Assembly (NCBI GenBank): GCA_026874595.1
Contig: CM049307.1
Coordinates: forward strand, 58,720,870-58,784,869
Reading direction: 5' to 3'
Source: Sipunculus nudus
Taxonomy: Eukaryota > Annelida > Sipuncula > Golfingiida > Sipunculidae
Length of the DNA: 64,000 nt
In this document: one piece after another, positions 46,388-58,500 of the stretch
How positions within the stretch are numbered: position 1 is the stretch's first letter
Layout of the letters: every line of letters begins with the position of its first letter
Made by a program: the position numbers and the translations under genes
Notes under the pieces: model-generated
Database searches by the model: none
What the model was told of the DNA's origin: nothing
What the model saw: the letters and a program-made list of their open reading frames with translations, nothing else

Positions 46388-48763
46388 ATAAGAGGGATAA
46401 ATGTTGCCGGTAAAGAACATAAATTAATCCAATATGCAGATGATACTGCTCTCTTCCTCACAGGTGGGCAAGAATCAATAAAAGAAGCCATTTTAACATT
46501 TCAAAATTTTCAAAAAATATCTGGACTGAAGGTGAATTTAGATAAAACTGTTATTATGCCAGTAATAGAAAACACTAAAACTATAGGTGACAGTATGAAA
46601 AATTTAGGACTTAAGTGGTGCACAGAACCCATAAAGATTCTTGGTATATATAAACACCCAGATTGGCGAAAAATGAAAGATATCAATTACAAAGAAATAT
46701 TAAGTAAAATCAAAGCCATTTAAAATATATGGGCAACAAGAACAATGTCTCTCTCAGGTAAAATTACTATTATAAAAGCCCATATCCTGTCACAATTAAC
46801 TTACGCATTTCAAGTTTTACCAAATCCTTCGCTAAATTATTTAAAAGAAACTGAAGCACTCTTGTACAAGTTTATCTGGGGAGGTCAAGAAAAGATTAAA
46901 AGAACAACCTTAAATGCGCCAATGGATAAAGGGGAGCTCAATATGATACATCTAAAATCCAAAATGGAAGCATTAAAAATTGGATGGATTAAAAGATTTG
47001 TCTCGGGACAAACAGATGAGGGATGGAGACAAATAGTCAATGTTCAGTTTAAAAAATTAGGACCCCTTATATTCCAATGTAATTTAAAATCTGATGATTT
47101 TCGCCATTTTAGCAATACATGTCATCCATTTTGGAGAGAGGTACTCAACATTTGGGGGAAAAAATATAACTTTAAACATGTAAATACTTGTGACGAAATT
47201 CTAAATGAAATATTATTTTTCAACTCTCATATAAAAGTTGGTAACAAAATAGTTTATAATAAAACTTTGCATATAGCTGGAATAACAAGTATAAAAGATA
47301 TCACAAAGTATAATGGAGAAAAATATGTCTTCCTGTCACACAGAGAATTAACAGATAAAACTAAAGTAAATATCAAGAAAATGCAATACGTGAGTATAGT
47401 GGATGCAATCCCATTCAGGTGGAAGAAAGAACTGGCAACAGATAAAATAACAAAAACAGTCTATAATTCAAATTTAGAAATAGTTAAGAAAATGAAAAAA
47501 GTAACAAACACAATATATAAAGAATTAATACTCAAGATATATACAGAACCTTCAAAAGTTGTAGAAAAATGGAACAGAGATATGCAAGGAGATTATCAAG
47601 AAATAGTATTTGAAGCATTTCAGAATATTAAAAAAATAACCATATCAGAAGAACTGAGAATGTTCCAGTTTAAACTACTTCATAGATGTATTGCTTTGAA
47701 CCCATTTTTATTTATCATTGGAAAAAAGGAAACAACACTTTGCACCTTCTGCAATTCTGAAAAAGAAACATTGTTACATCTTTTTTTATCATTGTAGAGA
47801 AACTAAAAAGATAATATTTCAAGTAAAAAATTGGGTATCAACTCTACATAATGGGATAAATGAAGAGATGTTTGATATAAAATCTGTTATATTCAACACA
47901 ACAAAAAAAGCCTGATTGATATGCTACTTCTGTTGATAAAAAAATGTATATACAATTGCAAATGCAACAAGACAATGCCAACAAACATTAGTTTCAAAAT
48001 ATACGTAGAACAAGTTCATAATATAGAAAGGAATATTGCAAGGAAACGCGATAAAATCAAGAGTCATATTGAAAAATGGGACAATATTCATATTATCTTT
48101 TAGAAACAAAAAAGAGTAAAAATAAATCTATTTTCTTTTCCTGTTTTATTTTTTTAGAACCCTTGTCAACACGTATATGTATGTATGCGTGTATATGTAT
48201 GAACAGGAGTATATATATTTGTATATATATATATGTACCATTCTCAATTAAACACTGTAACTAAGGCCAAAATAAAAAAAAATTATGGTTCTCAGGCACT
48301 TTTTTTCATAAATCAATGCGGGCGGGCGCTTTTTTTTTATTTTAAATTTGTTTGTATGTTTCGATAAAAATGTCAAAGGATAAGGGAAAAGCATGAAAAT
48401 AACAGCTTTATTTTACTAAATAAGTAAAAGCACTACAAAACAAAGGAAATTGTATGGTTTTATCTTCTTGAAAGAAATGTCGGAGAGGCAGCAGCTCAAA
48501 AATGGAAAGTTTTTATTGAAAATTAAAAAAAAAATTTTGATGCGGGGGTTTAAAATTGATGCGGGCGGTGCCTGAGAACCATACCTTTAATTTTTTTTGG
48601 CCTAACATCTGATTATAGATCTATGAGTTAAAAATATGTGATATAGAAACATACATGTTTTGCTTTATGTCCGTCTATGTGAATGTATTTTTATCTTTTC
48701 ATATATGTCTATTTGTATGTTCTTTTGTATCTGTTTATAAGTTGTTTCAATAAAAAAAAACGC
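46388..48763 (+). mobile_element. L1/Tx1-like LINE, 5'-truncated ORF2 end
   Basis: The frame starts near AIRNNTKIRGINVAG and the catalytic QYADDTALFL. It continues with LKVNLDKT and LGIYKH, an in-frame TAA at about 46721, then SLSGKITIIKAHILSQLTYA, KFIWGGQEKIKR and a long open stretch of 350 aa (46745-47797). The Cys-rich end CTFCNSEKETLLHL is followed by a stop/frameshift. The 3' region ends in AATAAAAAAAA near 48752-48763. Endonuclease and most of the RT are missing. A MITE sits in the 3' region. Confidence 0.8.
48265..48602 (-). mobile_element. MITE copy 2 (PIF/Harbinger-like), nested in the LINE 3' region
   Basis: A 338-bp reverse-orientation copy of 40666-41002. It starts GGCCAAAATAAAA and ends TTTTTTTTGGCC, flanked by TAA on both sides (48262-48264 and 48603-48605). 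Confidence 0.8.
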
Positions 48764-49249
48764 AGCTGGCATTTGGTGTGAAGAGCTATCACCATGCAAC
48801 ACCATATTTTATCTCCTCTCTCTGCCGATAGGTCAACGTATCGTGTTCAAACTGTGTCTTACAACATATCGCGTATCCCTCGGTCTAGTGCCAAAATAAA
48901 TGATATCATCAAATCAACCACCTCGTGCCCTCAGGTCCTCCATCAGTGCCCCTTCGGTCAGTAGTACTTTTATTCACGTAGTACTTTTATTGACATTTGG
49001 TGGCAGGTCATTTGCAAAAGATGCGTGTTTCATATCTTGAACAAGCGCCTTTTAAATATTTGAACCATAATTTATATAAAAAATCGTTACAATACCTAGC
49101 TTTTTATGGAAGAAAGGTTGAACTATTAACTGATAATAGACTGATAATCAATTGATTTCGTTTACATTTTAAATTCATTTTATTGTTTCAATGTTTGTAA
49201 AAGATGTATGACGCCTTGACTAAACAATTATGGCAGCATACAGCCGTAC

Positions 49250-49256
49250 ACACACA

Positions 49257-49302
<46 letters not shown>
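49250..49302. repeat. (CA)n/(TA)n microsatellite
   Basis: A short CA run followed by a TA tract. Confidence 0.95.
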
Positions 49303-49304
<2 letters not shown>

Positions 49305-49392
49305 TGGTGCCGATTAGTCGATTAAATCGATAACTGGTCGTTTTCTTTCAAAATTAGTTAAATCGATTTAATTTTTGCATTATCGATTAAAA
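49303..49392. mobile_element. possible hAT-type transposon end
   Basis: AGTGGTGCCGATTAGTCGAT is followed by repeated ATCGATTTA/TTAAATCGAT blocks, a style seen at ends of some hAT elements. The opposite end was not found. Confidence 0.3.
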
Positions 49393-49689
49393 ATGATTAT
49401 TAAGTATGCACATGCAAAGAATCTAATCCTGTCAGAGATACACTGACACATTATTTGAATTAGCTGGCAAAGATTCATATCAACATGTATTTTACACATT
49501 TTTGCCAACAGGCGTGCGATATTAAAACAGTGCGTAACTATTCCTCATGTGTGCCACATTCATATATATCGTGTATAAGTTAAAGGACTACAGACATACA
49601 TATGTGTGTTTATATAAACGAAATCTCTGATTTGCTTTTCAAATTAATCCAGTACACTTTTAGTAATCTTTCTTTTAACCTACTTTAAA

Positions 49690-49920
49690 TCTATATTTTA
49701 CCTGATTTTACTTCAATCATTGTCATAAATGTTTAACGACACGACATTTACGCTTATTAAAATGGCATTTAGACAGATATATCACTTTTTATTGACGAGA
49801 TACTTCCCCTGGATGAGATTAATTTGTGTATGTTTAAAATTAATATGAGAGCAAATGTAGAACACAGATAAGTATTGACTGATCTAATTTCTAAAGCCTA
49901 ATTTCCTGAAGGTTTTACTC
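49690..49920 (+). pseudogene. possible third CTLD-gene upstream relic
   Basis: Weak colinear similarity to the flanks of E and D (GTCATAAATG, AAGTATTGACTGATCTAATT, TCTAAAG). No signal exon follows. Confidence 0.3.
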
Positions 49921-49929
49921 TTTAACCTT

Positions 49930-52390
49930 AGCGTTCTCAGATGATAATTGATGGCCTTAACATAGATTGTGAGCAGTGAGTAAGATGAAACCTAAATGAA
50001 AATAAGAAATTCCTAAGGATATGATACAAGGTCATATTGGAATGCTTTTCTTTATTGTGTTCTCAAGAATATATCCTTTTCAGAATATTTTCCCCGCAGA
50101 ATAAGCACTGCTTCCATTAATTTATGTCTATGGCAGGTATGTAATTTAAGTTCAATCCATTTTGATAAGTAAATTGACTCGTTTTCCATTTTGTTTTGCA
50201 CTTATGACTTTACCGGGCATGCCTCCAGCTCCGTAATTCTTACTCCTGAGGCATCAATAATCCAGAAATACAATTCTTTAATGTATTCGTAAACTATACT
50301 ATTATAAAGAAAAGGAAAACTATAGTTAAAGTGTAAAGTGTAAATGGATGAAATCGACATGCATGGAAAATACCTGTTGGAAAAAAGTTTGCAGGCGTGC
50401 TTGGTAATATATGGCAATCAAATGATTACATACGTGATATTACAAAATGACATAAGTATAGAACAAATATCACATTTTAACTGAAACAGACACTGATAAT
50501 TTACGAGAGCATGATGTAAACGTTATAAGTTTCAGTTTGCGGTGACTGCGTTATGCCAGCGTTGTCAACTTGTCTCTTGTGAAAGTTAAAACATCCAAAA
50601 AAATCACACATCAATGACACTTACCGGCGGCACACTCAGTGTCGCCTTCTACCGAACTAGATACGAAATAAATCATACACATAGAAGTATGTCTTTTTAT
50701 CCTATATCTTGATAAACAAGTTGGTAGGCAAATAATAATTTATACAAGCAAGGGAAATGGCTGTGTAAGATGTTTAATGATTGTAATAAGCCGACCATAT
50801 ACCGTAAATCTTTTTCGTGAATAACTGTAAATATAAGCAATCTGGAATTGCACCAGAGGATGAAAGTGAACAAATGCAAGACAAATGAACCAGGTTAACA
50901 AAAAGAAACAAAGGCATGAACATTGTTGCCTATTTGGGACAGCAGCACATGTATCCCTGCCCGTTTCTCTTCCTTTGGGTTGAGTGTGAGGAGATAAGCA
51001 TGGGACACAACCATTAAATCCATGCTGGCTGAAAAACACTTCCTGCTGAGGTGTCACAAGTATGTACGAATACGGTACTGCCGATTTTATAAAGAGAGAT
51101 AGAGCATACATATATTAACCAATTAACTAAACTTACAATTGAAATTGAACCAATGACCCTCCTGTTATCTATTCGGCGCTTAGCTGCCAGGGAAGCCAAA
51201 TTGTTATGCTTATTGGAAAATATATAGGAACTCGAGAACTAGTGTCACTGCTGGGATGTGAAAAAGTTTGTCAAACATGTGTCGCCAGGGCAAAAACTTA
51301 AATCAATACTTTTTTTACGATTACCTTACAAATGTTATAATCATGCTAATAACATATTTAATACAGTTAGTTACAGTCAATACAGTTACATTAATAAGAC
51401 TTTATCCTTGCATATGTGAACATGGTATGGTCGGCATTTCAGAGAAACTGAATTACCTTATTAACATTTACCAGTCTCGAAGTATTATATTATTTGAGAA
51501 TACACCAATTGCTTGCGTTTTCATTTCATTAGAAGATGTACTAACATAAATTGTTTATAATATCCTCAATCATGAATAAAAACAGAACGGCTGTAACAAG
51601 GAATGTAGATTGGAATCAGTCTATTGTGTCTTAAATAACAACACTCCTAAGAAATTTGAGAAATTAAATTTTTTACAGTTGACAAAGGTTGTTAGGATGG
51701 AATCACCAAATGGACAATTATTGTATTTGAACTAGCAATGTCCACTGTCAGTGTCGCTTTTAAAAAAAATATATTGTTTCTGACCAGCATCATATTGACA
51801 GAAAATAGAACGATTCTAGATAAATATTCTTTAAACTCAAATTTGTCAGAATAAAATGTACCTTACCCATAAACATATCATATTGAAATGACAAGCAACC
51901 AGCAATCTCGCGCCAACATCATTCAGGAATAAACTCATTTGAATTATATTTACAGGAAGAGGAGAACACAATGTTACTATTTCCAATCTCAAGAGACATA
52001 TGATAGTCATTTCCCCATAGGACTGATGCATCCTCATTAATAATCAATTTTAACAATGGTCATTGTTGTATCTCATCCCTCATCTCTCTTTATATTACTA
52101 TTTCAATTAAAATTGCAATTCGTTCCGTCAATTACTGCACGTTTTTGCTGTATTTTTTATTAAATAAATCCATAGATATTATACAACATATATTGTAAAT
52201 GTGGTCTCAGATGAGGTCCTAATATTATCCGCGTTAGATATTAAATAGACGTAAACTGCATTAAAAGCGTAACTTATATATCTTTTTTTCAAAGACAGTG
52301 TAAAAGGTGCCAGATTTATTTTGACCATTTTATGTAGTCTGAAACTTCTGGCTTATGATTTTCGACCGATTCCAGAAAACTAAGGGTCCT
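49930..52390. other. no supported gene; may hide 3' exons of gene F
   Basis: The gene F model ends in phase 1 at 52393, so further - strand exons are expected at lower coordinates. A - strand candidate at about 50940-51030 behind TTTTTCAG reads SMDLMVVSHAYLL, but it is not supported by any domain. A second frame there is Cys-rich and hydrophobic. Confidence 0.2.
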
Positions 52391-52392
52391 AC

Positions 52393-53547
52393 CTGTGCCA
52401 GACTCGGTTATACTTGTTGAAGTACTTAGACTTTCCTCTGACTTTGATGTCCACCCAGCTGAATTAGAATAAAACTTTCCATGATTAAAGTAAATATAGA
52501 TAAAAATAAGTAAAGTGAATAATTCTCTCCCCTGTCATATGGTCTACTACTCGGCTATAACAAAAGCTCAACTCCTCTGTGTAAATGAAAACTTTAATAT
52601 GAACCAACGAACCGACGTCTCAGGAGTAACGACCAATTTGACACATATATTACAAAGATAGGGTTATTTATTTCAAGGCGTAACTTCAGGGATTATTAAT
52701 ATATAACCTTCAAATTATTAAGTTTTTAAAGAAAGTATGAGTAGTCCTTCTCTGTTTTTTTCTTTTTTTTTCTTGGAAATAACCGCATTCTTGTCACTCA
52801 CTTTTAATACAAAACGTAATCTAAGGTAATATTTGTTTTACCTACCTTTAAAGAATATCAGTAATCCTCCTCTGTCCAATGTATGTGTTGTCCTGTATGT
52901 AATAGTGTATTTGTCTTTCACTTGAAACATGTCTTCGGTAGAGCAACGCTGTATCCCATGGAAAATCTTGACCGAACAATCTACGACTTCCATTGTTAAT
53001 GCAATATTTACTTGTATGTTGATTGAACAAAATCTTGAGGAAGTGTGGCCAGACCGTGGATAGTCATAGCTAGCTATATATCCTTCAGAATATGCCGTGA
53101 GGTCCAAGGTTCCGTTACATACTCTGACAAAAGTGCCAGTTGGAACACACCGGTACCTAATTAATATATATAATACTGTATCACACTTACTGAATATGCT
53201 TTTAAGTAAAGAACTGCTGATCTGACAAAGACCTTTTATCTGACGAAGGCATTCGAAATTTAGGGCTGACACGGAAATTTTCACTTGATTCTGGCAAGGG
53301 CCGTTTATGTCCCTGACAATGTCTACTGGCAATTTTAAATCAACAAACACCAGCTTGCTGTCTTTATTTCCGCATTTTCTGATAAACGAGGCCCCGATGC
53401 TAATCCATTCCTCTTCCAGACCTGAAATAAAATAAGGCATTCCTGTTATTATACGCAGACACACTCTTGTCTTAATATCTGTGTATATTAGAGAATGTGT
53501 CGATTAATGACTTTACTGACCTATGTTACTATATATATATATATATT

Positions 53548-53603
<56 letters not shown>

Positions 53604-54048
53604 TCCATCTCCCTTTCCTCATCCCTCTCTATAGATGTCTGTGTGTCTCACTTTTTGTGACTACAAATGAAAATCGAAAAACGTTACTTCAGTACTTTAA
53701 ATACATTTTATCGAAATAGAAACTGAATGTTTACCGCTTGACTACAGTTGACACTGAAAGCCCGGAAACCATTAAGAAACCGATGGTCCAGACAAAGGCA
53801 ACGTCATTTATTTCCCTCCCTCTCATTGTTGGTTGTTCAAATGGCTGCACATATATACGTGAATGTTTCCTCTACAAGTGTACACGCATGCATATGTTAT
53901 GCTAAACTGTTATTATTATGACAGTTGATAATCATCGAATGAGTTACATCCGGATATGTTTTTATAGACGAAAATGCTCATGAACCAGGATTGTGTGTCA
54001 TTCTGCGAGAACATGTACACGAACACACACACACACACACACACACAC

Positions 54049-54107
<59 letters not shown>

Positions 54108-54300
54108 TCTCCTTTCTGCATGCAAAGTCGCCATGTGGACACATGTAGTGGGTAGCACTTTGAACTCACTTCGCTGGTTCCCATAATAGTGTGCAAATAC
54201 AAAGAAATGTTAGGTTGGCTAGAGCAAATGACCTTCAATCGGAAGGTCATGGGTACGATTCTCATCTTATATAATGTGTATCATTTTTATTCTTCTTTTT

Positions 54301-54361
<61 letters not shown>

Positions 54362-54768
54362 AGCCAGGCAGGCAATACAAGGAATGTACGGTTTAAAACG
54401 GCAGGAATTAAAATTTCGAACTTCTTACCTTCTTTAAAGGGATCATACTCTTTAAAATCTTCATCATGGTATGGAAACGTGGGTGACAACTTTTGAAGCT
54501 GTCGGTCAACTTCGGCAGCAAACAGACCAAAAGGCCGTTTTATATCACCCAGAAACTAGATCCAATGTATAAACTAATAAATTTTGTCATATATATAATT
54601 TGATAACCATAATTGATAAAACCTGCTGATAGAGTCTGACAGCCGAATTCTGGACGGGACTTGTCAGTATGCCGACATGAATGTCTGACCGCCACCACTC
54701 TCTCGTGGAATGTTCTTCAAGTGCCGATGTCGATCCTGGTGGAATCCTGCTTAGTAAGTCAATGCATC
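52393..54768 (-). CDS. Gene F (partial): SUEL-like + CUB-like domain protein
   Basis: Four - strand exons with GT/AG and matching phases: 54768-54623 (phase 1 in, 0 out), 54555-54429 (0, 1), 53421-52846 (1, 1) and 52458-52393 (1, 1). The first two give an unrecognised segment including STREWWRSDIHVGILTSPVQ, KRPFGLFAAEVDRQLQKLSP and FPYHDEDFKEYDPFKE. The large exon has Cys spacing of a SUEL (galactose/rhamnose-binding lectin) domain: RKCGN, GPCQN, FECLRQIKGLCQI, SKCDT, ILIRYRC. A CUB-like domain follows: VRVCNGTLDLTAYSEGYIAS, DYPRSGH, SRFCSI, VVDCS, GGLLIFF. The last exon is Ser/Thr rich (SKSEESLSTSTSITES), like a glycosylated stalk. Start and end exons are missing. A hydrophobic MFFFVMIMFLNI at 55111 on the - strand might be a leader but does not fit the phase. 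Cell-surface or secreted binding is inference. Confidence 0.65.
53551..53600. repeat. (CT)n microsatellite in gene F intron
   Basis: A pure CT run preceded by a short TA run. Confidence 0.95.
54023..54105. repeat. (CA)n-(TA)n microsatellite in gene F intron
   Basis: A compound CA then TA tract. Confidence 0.95.
54305..54359. repeat. (CT)n microsatellite in gene F intron
   Basis: A pure CT tract 70 bp from the exon ending at 54429. Confidence 0.95.
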
Positions 54769-55505
54769 CTTTAATACAATTTATTAACTTGCTGTTTATT
54801 ACTTCTATGTGTTCTTTTATAAATAATTAAAAAAAAATGAAAACCCAATTATTTAAAAGCACAGTAAATACATTTCTCAAACTCTATGCCGCGTTTGTCA
54901 ATTTACGTGCAGTTAGACCGCGCGGAAAACTAATAAATGAAACGATGCTCTGCTTAACCATTTGCCTATCATTAAATAATCGAAACATTGCAGGGTCTGA
55001 TGAATATTGACTTGATTATCGACTGTATGTAGCAAGATCTATCTACAATAAGAATGGATGTTTTGCACACCATGTAATATTCAGAAACATAATCATCACA
55101 AAGAAAAACATGAATTTAGCAAAATTTGTATATTGGTATATATGACATGATAATGTAGGTTATCCTGTGCAGACTACTATCGATGGAAGAACCGGCAAAT
55201 TCTGACGCTTGGCATACACAAGAATGTATCAAACCGCGACGCGTTATATGAATGATTCATTCACGAGCAAATTGTAAATATCGCCTTCCCTTTTTGCTCA
55301 CCGTTATTTACAAAAAAATGGAAATAATGTTCCTTCCTTGTTTCTTGAGCGGCAAACGTCAGTTAATAATAACAACAGGATTGAAACCAGATAAATCAAC
55401 TACGATAATGGACTGGGGAGATAAATTACAGCAGACTGCATTTTGGGACGCCAGTTTGACAACACAATGAGGTCATAGCATGGTCACTGGAGCGGACCGC
55501 TCAAA

Positions 55506-58500
55506 TAGTCTAGTCAATGAACGATTTTTATCAATTGAGGTTGGACAAAAATGTTATCAAAGGGTTTTCACCTGAAATCGAGTCATTGATGATGTCTTAG
55601 TGCACAAAAAACCCCACCCGATTCCACCAATGGAAAAGTGTCATTTTCACCCCAAAATCCAAGATGGCCGCCATTATAAGGGGTGAAATATTTAAATAGC
55701 CATAATTCCATAACTAAATGACATAGAAACACATTTAAGGTGTCATTTCCATCTAACATTAGGATGCCCGTTCATTTTGTGACACTTCTGAGGTCATAAA
55801 TGGTACACTTCCGGTATAAGGTCAAGGTCAATGTCAAATTTTGCAGATAAAAAACCAAAATCGCTATGATATGGCATTTGTTTCAACCAAATGTTATAAA
55901 AACATACCTCAAGTATATTTCCCTTCGACATTAGGCTGCCCATTAATTTGGAAATACGTCTGAAGTCTAAATGATATATATCATGCTGTAAGATCAAGGT
56001 TAAACTTGGAAGAGAAAAAGCATCAATCGCCATGAGATGGCATGTTTTTCATGTAAATGACATAGGAAAGTATTTTAAATTGTCAATTCTAACTAACTGT
56101 GGATTGCCCATGCATTTGGTGGTACGGTACTTCAAAGGTCAGAAAAGGTACATACCATGCATGAAGATCAAGGTCAAAATCAAATTTCGAAGAAAAAAGT
56201 AATAATCGTCATGACAAAGCATGTGTTTTGCAGGAACGTAACATGGAAACACATTCATAGGTCATTTCCATCTTAATTTAGATTGCTCAATCTTTTGGTG
56301 ATAGTTTTAAGGCCAGGAAAGTATCATATCATGCATCAAGGTCAAGGTTTTATTGAAAAACACCAGTACCGTCCATGATATGTCAAGTATTTGCAACAAA
56401 GTTACATTTAAGGTGCAACTTCTAGCTAACATCAGAATGCCCATTGATTCGATGGTCCTCATGGGGTCAGAAAAGGTACACACCATGCATCAAGGTCAAG
56501 GCCAACTTGATATGAATATGCCCATCCCCATGATTTGGTTAACATGGCACAAATCATTGAAAACATACTTGATACGTGCTTGTAACAATACCTGTGATGA
56601 ATAATTTGATACGAGTCCACTATTTCATATACATGTATATCTACAACTCATGAAGTTGTTAACCTATTCATCATTTTAAATATCATCTTTATCTTCTTCA
56701 TCTTCATGATCACATTCATTATCATCATTATCCGTATTGGTAACATACTGGTGAAGTATGTACAGCTCTTCCTTACGATAAGTACATGTTTATTTTATCA
56801 CCTAACGCCTACAGTTGCACTTAATTATTTTGAAATATTCAGGTACTGCTTGTTGTAAAACCCTGAGAGACAAAGGACAAAGTGAAGATGGAAACCGTTC
56901 CCCCGAAGAATACATGATAAGCTTAAAAACCCTAGCGTCTATATAAGCGGCTGATTCTGCGAGGATGAGTGAGATCGTTTGCAGAAGAGATGGTCAATGC
57001 AAGTTTCTCTGTTGAGCATGTAGAAGTAGATATCCACTGCTAAATAGGACGCTGACTAAAGTTCAAAAAAGTTTTTACAGATTGTTCTGATTTATTTAAG
57101 TTACACACACCATGCTGACATCACAGGTATTAGTGTCAACCTATTCATGGTAACAACAAAACAGTCAGTTTGTATAACTACACTAAAGAAACCTCCACAA
57201 AATATCTAATTTATTTGCTTGAAAGTGGATGTGATACCCGCTCAAGGACACACAATATGCAGCACACAAAAAAGCCAGCTGCTAACTTTATGTCTCCAAA
57301 TTACCTAAAATGTGAGAATGACAAGCATGTAGATCAAGAAAGCTCTACTTATGATATAGGAACCCCCCCCCCACACACACACACACACACAAACAAACCT
57401 CTCGTCTGACCAAGTTGTGAAATTTCAACCCAAAGTCTTAATTTATACAGACTATGTTCTTCCACTGCCACCAACACAAAACCCAGAGTGTCAACTTTTA
57501 CATGTAAAGTTCTTCGACTTTCACCAACACAAAATGTGCATCACGATGCTTAGGCCTTAAGATATATGCGATGACTATGGAAGACTGAACTTTGTCAATG
57601 CCACATGGGCATCAGGTGGTATTGCATCTACCTTAAGAATGCAGACGGAGAAGTCATTTAATGTAGTCAAAATCTGATTACCCTTCCGTGTGATCACACA
57701 AATTGTCTGTTTTGATGTTATCATAAACAGGTTTAAACTAAATTCTTTCACCTGTGGTATCAGCATAGTGTCTGTGTGACATAAAGGCATCGGCAGCCTC
57801 TGCAACAACAGATTGGCTGTTAAGTAACAGAAATAAAGGTTTTTAAGCTGTCGTGCAGATTTGGCATTCTGAATTTTCCTTCTGCATGTTCATCAGAAAT
57901 GTTTACTCTGACCTTCTCTTCTGCAAAGCATATAACTGATACCTATCATAATCTGCCATTGACTATGATTTTTTAACCGAGTCAAGAATGCATCCGGGGT
58001 AAGAACTCAGATGGATTTCCAGTGTCCTTGTCAGCGGCTTATTCTGACAGATGTAAAATAGATCCTTCTCCTGGATCTCCTAACAAATATCATCAGGTCC
58101 AAGCATTGTGTAACAATAACATCCCCTGGAGGTGTGAGGTTTGAAATTATTTCCCATTGCTCCCTTGCCTATCAGGGTTACACAACCAGCAGCACTTGAA
58201 CATATCAAAATAGTAAAAGGCAACTGTAGGGGAAACCTGATATCATAAGCGTTTACCTGATGATCTGCTGTGTAAACATTATGTATGTAATGCCAAGAAA
58301 TTGCTTGCATGAATGTTACACAAATTAAAAGTAGGGAAACGCTTGAAGAAGATAATGCTGAAGGTGCCCAACTTCATAGAATGTACATGAACAATGTATA
58401 TATATGGTAAGATACATTCATATTACTCTTGTTATTCAACGTATCAAAACATGCGCAATTGAAATTTGTTTTCCTTTTCGATGATTGGGCATAATCAAAA

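Noticed and set aside
50740-51199. Minus-strand Cys-rich hydrophobic frame as the membrane exon of gene F
   Set aside because: A competing frame behind the best acceptor reads differently, and phase alone cannot decide. There is no domain evidence.
54189-54489. Open frames with SLSLSL or ERERER
   Set aside because: Translations of the (CT)n/(GA)n tract. Only the short part 54429-54489 overlaps the gene F exon, in its proper frame.
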